From positions 34,680,231-34,744,230 of the forward strand of contig NC_080420.1 in NCBI RefSeq assembly GCF_029873635.1: a DNA stretch of 64,000 nt, written 5' to 3'. A model generated the notes under the pieces. It was not told the origin of the DNA, ran no database searches, and worked only from the letters and a program-made list of their open reading frames with translations. Below are positions 45,474 to 57,887 of the stretch, one piece after another. This stretch comes from Malania oleifera (lineage: Eukaryota > Streptophyta > Magnoliopsida > Santalales > Ximeniaceae). The translations under genes were made by a program, and so were the position numbers. The first letter of the stretch is position 1, and every line of letters starts with the position of its first letter.

Positions 45474-46287
45474 CTTCTTTCTCTTCTTATTTCTTTTTTT
45501 TTTTATGTAGTTACTGTTAAGTTTTTAAGGTTATTTAAATTTTTTGTCTCTCTCTCTTTCTTGTTTTTTTATTTTATTTAAGTGTTATGTGACTAAATAT
45601 TAATATAATTTTGGTTCTTTTTTTAGTCTTTAATTTTCTATTTTTAAGTTATTTGTTTAATCAAATTAAATTCAGCTTTGTTCTGAAATTAAAAAGAAAA
45701 AAGAAAAAAAAGGAAAGAAAAAAGTATTTATGTTTCAAAGAATTTAAACTAGTTGTTTTTCCAAGATTTAATCTTTTTGATGTTCTGTTTAGTTAGGATC
45801 GGTTTGATTAAAGTTTGTGTCGTTTATGTGTTAAATTTTTGTTTGTTTTGTGCTTAAATTGTGATCGTTGTTTGAGTTTTGGAATTGGTTAAAGATATGA
45901 TTTTTAATGGCCATGCATTTGAATTTGATTGAGTTTCCATTGCACATTTTCGATTCCATGTTCTGGGTTGCCATCTTTGATTAACGCGTGTTTCAGTGTT
46001 TCCTTGAGTAGATTAGAGTTTCCATCTTTGCTTGTTAATTCAGTGCTAGTTAGGTTTAGGGTTTCTAAATTACGTGTCATTTAATTTGTCAAAAGTGAAA
46101 TTGAACCATCTTGAAAATTCGAATCTGAACCGAGTTCAGTAACTTTTATTTTTCGATTGGGCGAACATGAAATTTGAGATTAAAATGCATTCCTTGATGA
46201 GACAATCTAGCCCTTGGGCTTAATATTACACAACAAAACTCCTACACTTGGGATAACTTTCGACCTGCTTATTTTTAGAGTGAGTCA
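44479..46287 (+). mobile_element. sLTR-5: solo gypsy LTR (1809 bp)
   Basis: Starts TGATTACGCG, ends GAGTGAGTCA, like the Gyp1 LTR. Flanked by cctat (44474-44478) and cctac (46288-46292). The uninterrupted site is seen in the second SirE copy (TTTTCCTACAAGC, about 52571-52583), which confirms the insertion. It includes a (CT)n run (45418-45469). Frames at 44864-45581 are low-complexity pyrimidine-tract frames. Confidence 0.9.
45418..45469. repeat. (CT)n microsatellite
   Basis: About 25 TC units inside sLTR-5. Confidence 0.95.
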
Positions 46288-47850
46288 CCTACAAGCTCTC
46301 AAACTTTAATATAAAATCATTTAGAGCTCCATCCTTGAGAATTAAGTGAAATGGCTAATATGATTGCATTATGTCTCAATTTAGATGAATGCATAAAATT
46401 CAAGTAGACCTATGCATGTGCATTTTTATATTGAATGCCATTTAAACTTAGGCCTCTCACACGCATTGTAAATCATAAGAAAAGAGGCAAATATATGCTT
46501 AGAACTCTCAAAGAAATATTCATTGTGACTTTTTGGTCCATTAAGCCTAAGAACTCAAAGTCAAGCTTAATCCATTGAAAATCTAAAGAACCTTGGCTAA
46601 AACATTTAGAAATGAAAAATGCATAAGTTGAACATGTACTTAACATAGGGGGAGCATTATACTTTCATGGCCATATAAATTAAAATGCTCTCATTGTATT
46701 ATAACATTTATGTCTTACTGAATAACAGCATTGTACTGAACTCAAATCTAACCTCTATTCTTTACTATTTATATTCTTTGAAGGATAGATTAAATTTTTT
46801 ATGAATTGATAATTACTACCTGAGTGCATGCGTAGTCTAGAATGCTTCTTGCATGACGGATGCAGTTGATAGGAATTGAATGCTGGTAATGGATTATAGG
46901 TTCTTGCATGCTCAAATTAGACTATATATTGCTTGCTTGAATCTATTAGGTACAAGTTTTATGGGAAAATGTCCAATTTACGGATAATATGCTACCGAAA
47001 TTTCAATAGATTTTTTCCAAAATAAAAACTTGTACAAAGATGATTATGATAAAATGAAAGTTAAAATATTTTTTATAGCAAGAGTGACAATAAAATGAAT
47101 ATAAAATTTCATCCTTACATAATCATCAAGTATTTAAGGGAGCTAAGCTCTATCCCTAGAGAAAGTAGATAAAAGATTTATTTGCATCACCATGCCTTTT
47201 GATCATTGAGGCTCTTCTATGTACCCTAAACATCATATCCAGCTCCTAAAGATTTATAAACAGATATGGATTTTTCTTAGGGTTGAAAGCTTTGTAGCAC
47301 TGCCTTGATATCTATCCTTTTGATGCATTTGTAGTCTCTAGGGAGACTATACTGGTTCCAATGTTTGAAATAAATCAGTAAATATCCAGTATAGTTGTTG
47401 AAGAATTGTTTGAGTGCTCGCTTATACTTTAGCATATTTAATGAAATCAATTCCTTGTAAAGTATAAGCAGCTTATTTCATCTAAGCTAGAATTCAAATT
47501 AATAGGGGGGGCATCCAAAAATTAAAAATTCCTATCTTGTTATGCTCACTAGTAGTTTTTTTGGCTTAGATCGGTGTGTTATTCACCGTGGCTCGTGCTT
47601 AATTATGATGATTTTATTGAATATTTTAATTGAAAAATATAATACTTAGCCACATGTTCTTTGTGCTACCATATGATCTTGCATTTGATTGATTATATCT
47701 TTAGGATTATTGTGTTTGTGTTTTTCTAGTTACAGTTTGTGTGCTTAATTAACAAACCAGAAAAATGTTGCTTGCTTGCATGATCTTTAAATTTTTTGGC
47801 AAGCAACCCCCATTATCTCTTGACTACATCTAAAGGGGATTATATAGTTT

Positions 47851-47883
<33 letters not shown>

Positions 47884-48333
47884 TAAATTGCATAACTGGT
47901 TCGATAACTACACATGAAAATGCATACAAACTAGTTAGACTATTTTATGCTTAAACCTTTTACCTGTTATCATATGTCGTATGTTTTAAAATCAAATCAT
48001 TTTCGGGTCTTATGAAATGACTTAAATTGCTATGGTTTGTGGATAATTCTAGTCTAATCATGTTTGTTATGTCTTTTTAAAATTTAAATGACCAGTTATA
48101 TAGTTTGTGTGCTTAATTGCTATATTCTTCAAAAACCAGTTATATTTTATATGCCTTTTTTGTTGTTGCCTAAAGGGGGAGAACTTAGGCAAAATTTGGA
48201 ACCTTAGGAAAATGTTTGAATTTTCCACATCTTTACATTTCCCTTATGCATATTGATAGGGGGAGCCTTTCAAGGTTATACCCACTTTTGCATGGTGTAT
48301 TTGTCATCATTATAAAGGGAGGGAGGGGGGGAA
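46288..48333 (+). other. SirE 3' internal region, first copy
   Basis: Non-coding; matches 52579-54649 closely. Contains polypurine tracts (46645, 47504, 48172, 48252) and the final tract 48316-48333 (AAAGGGAGGGAGGGGGGG) abutting the LTR. (TA)n at 47859-47884. Confidence 0.8.
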
Positions 48334-48375
48334 TGTTGACCTTATTGGTCATACCCGGTTTTGATTATGACAAAT
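48300..48375 (+). promoter_or_regulatory. SirE polypurine tract and LTR fold-back
   Basis: TTTGTCATCATTATAAA (48300-48316) is inverted against TTTTGATTATGACAAA (48359-48374), enclosing the polypurine tract, the LTR start (48334) and the tip hairpin GACC-TTATT-GGTC (48338-48350). Same layout as SirA. Confidence 0.65.
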
Positions 48376-48654
48376 ACTCAGGTATTTAATGTCTATCAAG
48401 TTTGTGTGCAGGTTCATATTTGCAAGATCACTTGATCGCATGAGAAGACTTAAAGTCTAAAGACCCAAAAGATTTTTTTTCTTGTTAGAATTTATTTTAT
48501 GCTCACTCGAGTTTGTAATTGTAATATAGGAAAAGGTCTGTAATAATCATTGCATATCATGCATATAGGAACTAATAAGGTCAAAGGACTTAGAACAACC
48601 CTAGGTCCCTACACATTACTTGGAAATTGAGGGACATTAGACAAGACTTTAGTA

Positions 48655-49200
48655 GACCGAAGGTCGACCGACGCTAGGTTTTTTAGGCTAAGCTAAAACT
48701 TCTAAAACCATAGAAAAAACCCTTAAGTCCTTGCACTTACACATAAGATAGTCCCCATAATCACATATAATATCAAGGGAATCAACTGAATTAAATTAGG
48801 AACTAAAGGGCTAATCACAAGAGTTTCGGGCAACTGAACTAGGCAAGTTAAATTGCCTCGGGCAACTGAACCATTCAAAGGTCAAATTGTTGACCAGACT
48901 TCGAGTGATCGAATCGAAAAGGGCATCATCGTCCTTGGTCAACTGAACGTCCATCCTTACTTTTTCCACCAACTCAGCAGGCCGAACGATCACGTTCAAG
49001 TCACCCTCGGGTGACCGAATATGTGAGTTCGGTAAACTGAACTCAAGACCAGGTGATCGAACCGCGTACTTTTGGAAAATCGCCTTTGTTCAGCAAACCG
49101 ACCCTTTCCTAGGGCACCCAAACGTGAAAAACAACTTTTTCACCTATGTTTGTTTGGGCGATTGAACCTAAGGTCCATGAGACCGAAACTCTCGGGTTGC
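48655..49200 (+). repeat. U3 dyad array, SirE shared LTR
   Basis: A dozen degenerate copies of TCGGGCGACCGAAC-like text (TTCGGGCAACTGAAC, AGGTGATCGAACC, GGTCGACCGAC), ending about 110 bp before the TATA box. Confidence 0.8.
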
Positions 49201-50193
49201 TTAATTTTTACCGCAAGTAATTGGAATTAATTAAGGGTAAATTGATTTTAAAATTCATTAAACAAATTTAAGAATACCCTTTGTGTCCTAGCGGTTATAT
49301 TTTTGTTGAAGGCTATATATATGCCTTCATTTGCAAAAATTAAGGAGAGATTAGAAATTTAATTTGCTAAAAGTTCCTCTGAAATTTTGAGAGCTCTATC
49401 TTCCCATACTAAGCCAAAAACTCTTCCATTGACCATTCTATTGCAAAATCCTTTTGAGTGAGAGTATCTTGAGAGATCCTACACTAGCTTATACTCTCAT
49501 ATTGTTTGTTTTATTTTGGATTGAGAGTTAAGCATAGATTTTCCCTCGATTTTATTTAATAAAAATGTGTGTAGGAAAAATCTTGTAGCTAGTGAGTCTT
49601 TGCATCATCATTGCAAGACTCATTGGGCTTGTATTTTTGTTTGTGCAAAAATCCTTTTACAAGCTCATCTTTGAATATCTTTGTGTGCTTTAACATTGAG
49701 AAAATAATTTTTGAGATATTCTGAATACTCTTGGTAGATATCTTTGAAACCCTAATCGTTATTGAGATTTGCATCTATACGTTGTTTCAAGGATTACCAT
49801 GTTGATACACTCTTGTGCTTAGATTGAGATAGTTGTTACTTTGAGTGTTGATTGCACACATATACCATTGAGCTTATAGTTCTTACATTATTAGTGTGCA
49901 TTGATTGTACTGTGCTGAATCGGTACATAGTTTGCTTAGTTGAGAAGCATTTGAATTGTACGTAAAATTTCATACTCTTTGATTGTAGTCCAGGCGTGGC
50001 TTGAGGGGGTTTGATCTAACCCATAAGGACCAGGTTGGGGTCAGCCCTGTGAATTTGACCTATGGTCTTCTTCGTCCCACAAGGAGAGTTTGTAAAGGTT
50101 GAGGTCAACCCTACTTTAATTTGACCTTGTAAACGATGCCGCTCCACCCATTAAGTGACCAATAGTGCTAATCTTCTGGCTTGCGAGCTGAGG

Positions 50194-50224
50194 CGGGGAC
50201 ATACGTAGTATTTGCCAAACCTTG
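50194..50224 (+). promoter_or_regulatory. LTR R/U5 hairpin, SirE shared LTR copy
   Basis: CGGGG (50194-50198) with CCTTG (50220-50224): three Watson-Crick and two G-T pairs. Two extra bases sit in the ACGTA loop. Confidence 0.5.
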
Positions 50225-50456
50225 ATAACATATCGTGTGTCTACTTTATAATTTCACAATTTATTTATTGCACATATTTTTTATTTTCATTATATTGTGA
50301 ATGTTGCGCATAAATTAATTTCTGCATATCATTATCTGCACAGTTGCTATATGATTAGGACCCTAGGTTGTGTATTACTGATATCTAATCAAACCTAGGA
50401 ATAAGTTTTTAAAATTCCAATTCACCCCCCTCTTGGGAATACACCAATTCCAACAA

Positions 50457-50470
50457 TTGGTATCAAAGCC
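50457..50470 (+). other. SirE primer-binding site
   Basis: TTGGTATCAAAGCC directly after the LTR, close to the initiator-tRNA-Met site (one G-to-A change). Confidence 0.88.
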
Positions 50471-50508
50471 TCATAGCATAGACTTAAATATTTTTACTAA
50501 AGATCGAG

Positions 50509-51669
50509 ATGGCTCACATTGGTGTATCCCCATTTGGAGTGGGACAGTCACCTACTAGTCCTCCATTATTTTGTGGTGTTAATTACACTCATTGGAAACT
50601 TAAAATGAGCATATTTATAAAATCAATGGACTGGAGGGCCTGGCAGGTGATTGTTAAAGGAGATTGTATGCCAGTAGCTAAAAATGATAATAGTTTAATG
50701 CATGCAAATTCATATGTCATGGACATGTTATATTGTGATTTAAGTTCTAATATTCTACTTGAGATTATGGCATGTTCTAGTGCAAAAGATATATGGGAAG
50801 AGTTGGAAAAGAGATATGGACAAGGCAAAGAGGAGGAGTCTGCTACTCCGTATGATCATGAGGAGGTAAATCATGAGCTAGTAATCAGCGATGAGGCATA
50901 TGATTCACACTCTAGCTAGATTGATGATTCTTTTGTTGAATGTTGTGTTGTGTCACATGCTGAGTCATTCATTGATAATATTGTTAATGATGTATGCGAT
51001 GATTATTATGAAAAGTATTGCAGCATATCGTATAGTGAATCATCTATCAAACTTTGTGAAATTTCTGCTATTGTTGCATGCAATGATTCATGCAATGCTT
51101 ACTGTGAAAAATCTTGTAATGAATCATATGTTGAAGTGTTTGATGAAAGCATGCTCTTGAACAAATAACTAGAATGTACTTTATTTTAAATGCATAAACT
51201 TCTAGTTAGGATGTCTAAGCAGAAAACAGTTTTCAAAAATGAGAATAAAAGGATAACAAAACAATTAGACGAATTAAACGATTATCATACTATTATTGAG
51301 AAGAAAAAGATAAAGAAGGTTTCAAAAATTATCTGCTTAGAGGAAGAAATAGATGATTATTCTAGAGCTGCACTTAAAGTTATAAATGAAAAGAATAATC
51401 ATAATAAATCCTTAAAAATTAAGAAGAAAAATCTTTTCAAAAAGGATTTAGGATTATCACATGATTCCCACAGTCAGGCCTCAACGAGCAATCATAAGAA
51501 TTGTAAGCATAATCTTTCACATATTTACAAAACTTGCTTACATTGTAAAAGAAAAAGGCACATTCGATTTACTTGCTCATCTAGGAGTGCCAAAGGCTTA
51601 GATAAGGAGATGGCGTGGGTAGTTATGAAAGCAATCCCCGTAGGACCTAAGAAAAATGGATTCCAATAG
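50509..51669 (+). pseudogene. gag: SirE gag
   Basis: Capsid polyprotein in one frame of 387 codons. It starts MAHIGVSPFGVGQSPTSPP, then LFCGVNYTHWKLKMSIFIKS, then a shortened UBN2 domain (IWEELEKRYGQG) that jumps to an acidic stretch. TAG at 50917-50919; then a cysteine-rich segment (50920-51165, nine Cys); TAA at 51166-51168 and 51187-51189; then a coiled coil (51205-51420), a basic stretch and the knuckle CLHCKRKRHIRFTC (about 51535-51580), ending AWVVMKAIPVGPKKNGFQ. Three stops and a shortened capsid domain make it defective. No pol follows. ATG is 53 bases after the LTR. Confidence 0.9.
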
Positions 51670-54649
51670 AAATTACATAAGTGTTTTAAATCCTTCCTTA
51701 GCTCCTAGGTTTAAGGGGTAGTGATGACCAAATGGCTAGGAAGAGGTCCATGTTTAAAATGTCAAATCTTAGTCTGCATATTTATTATATACTATCATTA
51801 TATACTAAGAGCATTAGAAAATCTAGCCAATGCGAAATTTCAAATAAAATATTCAATCTAAACTTAACAGGAATACATATCATAATTGGATAAAATCTGA
51901 AAACATTGGCTGTAACATAATTGAATGAAATCCACTTCCAAATGAACAAAACATTATTTGCTTGGTAAATAAGTCAAATTGTTTAACTCATGCTTAAATA
52001 TGATCATCTAAAGTTAAGCATACTTTGTCCACTACACAAGTTTGAGTTTTAGGAAATGAATCATATTTTAAGAATCATGTAATCCTAAACTCATCTTGGA
52101 GCCTTAAAAGCCTAATAAAATTTTTGTCATCTCTCTAGGCTTAAGTACTATTGATCATAACTTCTTATTCATTTGGTACTTATTAATAGACATCCCTCTT
52201 GAAATCAAAATTAAAGGCATTCACTAAAGAATTCAAGTTTTATTGTCGAAACATGATATTTTCTTTGAACTTTAAAAGTAAAAATCCTCTAATTTTAATT
52301 CATCTCATTCATAGGACTCCTTACCGAACCATGATCATATTCGATAAGGTTTCTCCCATTTCTTGGTTCGTATCCTTGCTCATAATTATAATCACATCTA
52401 AAGGACACATTCCATTCTCCAAAGAGTTGTATTTAGAGATTCATACACTTCTAGACGCTCTTTGCTCAAACCTGGACATTATTACTAAGCACAAATACAT
52501 TTTGAATAATGTCCTACTTCTCCTAAATACTCTTATGAACATAGTAGAAATTTAATCCTTAAGTGTATTCAATTTTCCTACAAGCTCTCAAACTTCAATA
52601 TAAAATCATTTAGAGCTTCATCCTTGTGAATTAAGTGAAATGACTAATATGATTGCATTAGGTCTCAATCTAGATGAATGCATAAAATTCAAGTAGACCT
52701 ATGCATGTGCATTTTTATATTGAATGCCATTTGAACTTAGGCCTCTCACACGTATTGTAAATCATAAGAAAAGAGGCAAATATAGGCTTAGAACTCTCAA
52801 AGAAATATTCAATGTGACTTTTTGGTCCAATAAGCCTAAGAACTCAAAGCCAAGCTTAATCCATTGAAAATCTAAAGAACCTCGACTAAAACATTTAGAA
52901 ATGAAAAAGGCATAAGTTGAATGTGTGCTTAACTTAGAGGGAGCAGTACACTTTCATGGCCATATAAATAAAAATGCTCTCATTGTCTTATAACATTTAT
53001 GTATTGATGAATAACATCATTGTACTGAACTCAAATCTATCCTCTATTCTTTACTATTTATATTCTTTGAAGGATAGATTATATTTTTTTATGAATTGAT
53101 AATTACTACCTGAGTGCATGCCTAGTCTAGAATGCCTCCTACATGGTGGATGCAGTTGATGTGAATTGCATGCTGGTAGTGGATTATAGGTTCTTGCATG
53201 CTCAAGCTGGATTATATAATCTATTAGGTATAGGTTTTATGGGAAAACATCAAATTTATAGATGGCATGTTGCTGAAATTTCGGTAAATTTTTTCCAAAA
53301 TAAAACCTTGTACAAAGATGATTACGATAAAATGAAAGTTAAAATATTTTTTAAAGGATGAGTGAAAATAAAATGAATATAAAATTTCATCCTTACATAA
53401 TCATCAAGTATTTAGGGGAGCTAAGCTCCATCCCTAGAGAAAGAGGGTCAAAGATTTATTTGCATCCCTTGCCTTTTGATCATTGAGGCTCTTCTATGTG
53501 CCCTAAAAATCATATCCAGCTCCTAAAGATTTATAAATAGATATGGATTGTTCTTAGGGTTGAAAGCTTTGTAGCACTGCCTTGATATCTATCCTTTTGA
53601 TGCATTTGTAGTCTCTAGGGAGGCTATACTGGTTCTAATGTTTAAAATAAATCAATAAATATCTAGTATAGTTGTTGAAGAATTGTTTGAGTGCTCGTTT
53701 ATACTTTAGCATATTTAATGAAATCAATTCCTTGTAAAGTATAAACATTTTATTTCATCTAAGCTAGAATTCAAATCAATAGGGGGAGCATCTAAAAATT
53801 AAAAATGCCTATCTTGTTATGCTCACCATTATTGTTTTTGGCTTAAATTGGTTTGTTATTCACTGTGGCTCATGCTTAATTATGATGATCTTATTGAATA
53901 TTTTAATTGAAAAATATAATACTTAGCCACATGTTCTTTGTGCTACTATATGATCTTGCATTTGATTGAATATATCTTTTGGATCATTGTGCTTGTGTTT
54001 TTCTAGTTATAGTTTGTGTGCTTAATTAACAAACCAAAAAAATGTTGCTTGCTTGCATGATCTTTAAATTTTCTGGCAAGCAACCCTCAGTATCTCTTGA
54101 CGACATCCAAAGGGGGTTATATAGGTATATATAATCATATATATCTATTTACATACATTTTTATTATTTGGCAATAAATTCTTTCAAATCAAAAGTCCTT
54201 TATATCTTGCCTTATTATTACAGACATATATTTTTTCAAATTGCATAACTGGTTCGATAACTACACATGAAAATGTATACAAACTAGTTAGACTGTTTGA
54301 TGCTCAAACCTTTTACCTATTATCATATGCCGTATGTTTTAAATCAAATCCTTTACGGGTCTTATGATATGCCTTAAATTGCTATGGTTTGTGGATATTT
54401 CTGGTCTAATCATGTTTGTCATGTCTTTTTAAAATTTGAATGACCAGTTATATTGTTTGTGTGCTTAATTGCTATATTCTTCAAAAACCAATTATATTTT
54501 ACATGCCTTTTTTGCTGTTGCCAAAAGGGGGAGAACTTACGTAAAATTGGGTACCTTAGGAAAATGTTTGAATTTTTCATATCTTTACATTTCCCTTATG
54601 CATACTAATAGGAGGAGCCTTTCAAGGCTGCACCCACTTTTGCATGGTG
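51670..54649 (+). other. SirE internal non-coding region, second copy
   Basis: About 3 kb with no recognisable pol. 52579-54649 matches 46288-48333; 51760-52150 resembles SirC 39760-40190 and, inverted, the right-edge fragment 63270-63685. A 118-codon frame (52199-52555) has no family I recognise. Polypurine tracts near 53781 and 54525; the final tract before the LTR is deleted. Confidence 0.75.
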
Positions 54650-54954
54650 TATTGGTCATACCCGGTTTTGATTATGACAAATACTCAGGTATTTAATATC
54701 TATCAAGTTTGTGTGCAGGTTCATATTTGTAAGACCACTTGATGGCATGAGAAGACTTAAAGTCTAAAGATCTAGAAGATTTTTTTTCTTGTTGTAATTT
54801 ATTTTATGCTCACTCGGGTCTGTAATAGTAATATAGGAAAATGTCTGTAATAATTATTGCATATCATGAATGTAGGAACTAATAAGCTCAAAGGCCTTAG
54901 AACGACCCTAGGTCCTTACACATCACTTGAAAATCAAGAGACCTTAAACAAGAC

Positions 54955-55485
54955 TTCAGTTGACCTTTGGTCGACTGACACTAGGTTTTTTAGGCTAAGC
55001 TAAAATGCCTAAAACCTTAGAAAAGACCCTAAGTCCTTGCACTTACACGTAAGATAGTCCCCAAAATCACATATAATATCAGGGGAATCAACTGAATTAG
55101 ATGATGACTTAAAGGGCTAAATCACAAGGGTTTCGGGCGATCGAATTAGGCAAGTTAAATTGCCTCAGGCGACCGAACCATTGAAAAGTCAAATAGTTGA
55201 CCAAACTTTAGGCGACTGAACTGAAAAGGGAACCACCGTCCTCGGTCAACCGAACGTCCATCCTTACTTTTTCCACCAACTCAACAGCCCAAACGATCAC
55301 GTTAAAATCACCCTCAGGTGACCAAACATGTGAGTTTGGTAAACCAAACTCAGGACCAGGCGACCGAATCGCGGACTTTTGGAAAATCGCCTTGGTTCAG
55401 CAAACAGACCCTTTCCTCAAGCACTCGAACGTGAAAAATAACTTTTGCACCTATGTCTGTTCGGGCGACCAAAACTCTCAGGTTT
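54955..55485 (+). repeat. U3 dyad array, SirE right-hand LTR
   Basis: Matches 48655-49200; some dyads are better kept here (TCAGGCGACCGAACC, TCGGTCAACCGAACG), others worse. Confidence 0.8.
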
Positions 55486-56358
55486 CACAATTTTTACCAC
55501 GGGTAATTGGGATTAATTAATGCTTAATTGATTTTAAAATTCATTAAACAAATTTAAGAATACCCTTTGTGCCCTAACAGTTATATTTTTGTTGAAGGGT
55601 ATATATATGCCTTCATTTGCAAAAATTAAGGAGAGATTAGAGATTTGATTAGCTAAAATTTCCTCTAAAATTTTGAGAGATCTTTCTTCCCATACCAAGC
55701 CAAATACTCTTCCATTGACCTTTTGAGTGAGAGTATCTTGAGAGATCCTACACTAGCTTATACTCTCATATTGTTTGTTTGATTTTGGATTGATAGTTAA
55801 GCATAGATTTGTCCCCCGATTTTATTTAATAAATCTTTGTGTGAGAAAAATCTTGTAGCTAGTGAGTCTTTGCGTCTTCATTACAAGACTCATTGGGCTT
55901 GTATTTTTGTGTGTGCAAAAATCCTTTTACAAGCTCATCTTTGAATATCTCTGTGTGCTTTGATATTAAGAAAATAATTTTTGAGATATTCTAAATACTC
56001 TTGGTAGATATTTTTTAAAACCCTAATTGTTATTGAGATTTGCATCTATACGTTGTTTCAAGGATTAGCATGTTGATACACTCTTGTGCTTAGATTGAGA
56101 TAGTCGTTACTTTGAGTGTTGATTGCACACATACACTATTGAGCTTATAGTTCTTACATTATTGGTGTGTGTTGATTATACTGTAAGGATCAGGTTGGGG
56201 TCAGTCCTGTGAATTTGACCTAGGGTCTTCTCCGCCTCTAACAAGGAGTGTTTGTAATGGTTGAGGTCTGCCCTGCTTTAATTTGACCTAGTTATAAACG
56301 GTGTCGATCCACTCATTAAGTGAGTAATAGTGGTAATCCTCTGGCTTGCGAGCTGAGG

Positions 56359-56389
56359 TAGGGACGTAGGTAGTATTTTCTGAACCCCG
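56359..56389 (+). promoter_or_regulatory. LTR R/U5 hairpin, SirE right-hand LTR copy
   Basis: TAGGG (56359-56363) with CCCCG (56385-56389): three C-G pairs, a T-G pair and one mismatch. Confidence 0.45.
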
Positions 56390-56790
56390 ATAACATATTG
56401 TGTGTGTACTTTATAATTCTGCAATTTATTTACTGCACATGTATGTTATTTTCATTAGATTTTGAATGCTGTGTATGATTTAATTTCTGCATATCATTAT
56501 CTGTGCAATTGGTATATGATTAGAAAGACCCCATGTTAATTTAGGTGTAATCCCTAAAGGGGGGGGTGAATTGGGTATTTTTAAAATTATTTAAACTTAT
56601 TTACTACTTACTCCTTATTTTTATATTTAACAAATCAATTGTAGGGATTTAAGACTGAATTAAATTATTATATCGATGAATTCTTTTTACCCAATTAATT
56701 ATTAAATCAACATAGACAAGCAAGATAGATATTGAAATGCAGTGTGGAAAATAAAAAGATAAGAGAAGAGAGAAAGCAAACACAATTTTA

Positions 56791-56842
56791 CGAGGTTCAG
56801 CCAACCCAACCTACGTCCTCGCCTTGAGCAACCCACTCAAGG
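56791..56842 (-). promoter_or_regulatory. LTR R/U5 two-hairpin module, sLTR-6 copy
   Basis: Best-kept copy: CGAGG (56817-56821, minus sense) with CCTCG (56791-56795), and the adjacent perfect 7-bp stem CCTTGAG/CTCAAGG (56822-56828, 56836-56842). Confidence 0.65.
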
Positions 56843-57285
56843 ATTCCACTATAATCTCTGCTCCTTAAATTGGGACGGAGCTTCCCTTACATCGGCTACT
56901 TACAAGAGGTACAACTTCTTCCTCACCCAGTTCACAATCCGAACCGTAATTACAATTACAATTTCCAATCTACAAGAACAACTCAAGATTCGCTTCTAAC
57001 AAAGCTAGTGAGTACAATTGAAATCCTATTACATATACATATAATGAAACTTGAAACTCAATATATATGTAACGATATAATCATTAATCAATGAATATGC
57101 TTCACCAAATTTCTCTTTTATCAATTCTTCCAAAATATTTGTATGAGTCATAGCTTTGAAGACAAGATGCAAAAATATCAAATATGATCTTGTTAAAAGT
57201 TTATCTTGAATATTATAAAGATCTAAATCAATAAGCTTTCTCCCAAATTTTCAACCACAATATGGTCTTTGTAATATGCAAATTA

Positions 57286-57307
57286 ATATATATATATATA
57301 TATATGA
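57286..57307. repeat. (AT)n microsatellite
   Basis: Short AT run inside sLTR-6; shorter runs lie at the same place in the SirA LTRs. Confidence 0.85.
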
Positions 57308-57887
57308 TGTGATTACCAAAGATCAAAACCTAATATAAGATTTTTCAGAAAATATCCCTCAATAATATATATAGTTATGAACACTAAGGATATTCAATCA
57401 AGTAGTTTTGTAATATTGAAAATATCAAGTCTTTGAATGAAAACTCATTTGAATCAAAAATATCTAACCAATGGCTAAAGCTTTTCTCAAGTAGTGTTCT
57501 TATCAAAACAATCTCTATATGTATATGAACACTCAAGATCAATCTCTCCAATAATATTCAATAATAAATGATAAGATAAGAAACTCTTGAAAATAACAAA
57601 TGGATTTACCGAACCTTAATACCAAATAGAAATCAAGATGTGTATATGAAATCCCTTTGTTTTTCTGAATTGATTTGCCCAAGCTTGATAAGTATAAGTT
57701 GGAGTGTTGGCAATCGTATATCAATATGTTTATGTCTGTCAATTCTATTCCAAAAGTATGTAGCACTAGGGTTTAGATGTTGAATATATAGGTACCTTAC
57801 CCTTAGAATCAATCTTAACCGTTAGATCAAAAATTAACTCGCGTGTTTTCTCATTAAAAATTAAATTTTTAAACTTTCTCGCAGGTT

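Larger units (their letters stand above)
48334..50455 (+). repeat. SirE shared LTR (2122 bp)
   Basis: Starts TGTTGACC, ends AATTCCAACA. U3 array 48655-49200; TATA GGCTATATATATGCC near 49311; hairpin 50194-50224; TTCACCCCCCTCTTGGG near the end. It serves as 3' LTR of the left copy and 5' LTR of the right copy. Small frames within are not genes. Confidence 0.93.
54650..56533 (+). repeat. SirE right-hand LTR, main piece
   Basis: Matches 48345 onward but lacks the first 11 bp of the LTR and the polypurine tract, removed by a deletion at TATT. A second deletion of about 130 bp near 56178 removes the segment matching about 49912-50030. U3 array 54955-55485, TATA near 55600, hairpin 56359-56389. 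Continues at 58627. Confidence 0.9.

Noticed and set aside
50920..51168. Possible small cysteine-rich peptide or toxin gene
   Set aside because: It is in frame with gag on both sides, has no signal peptide and contains no separate promoter; treated as part of a broken Gag.
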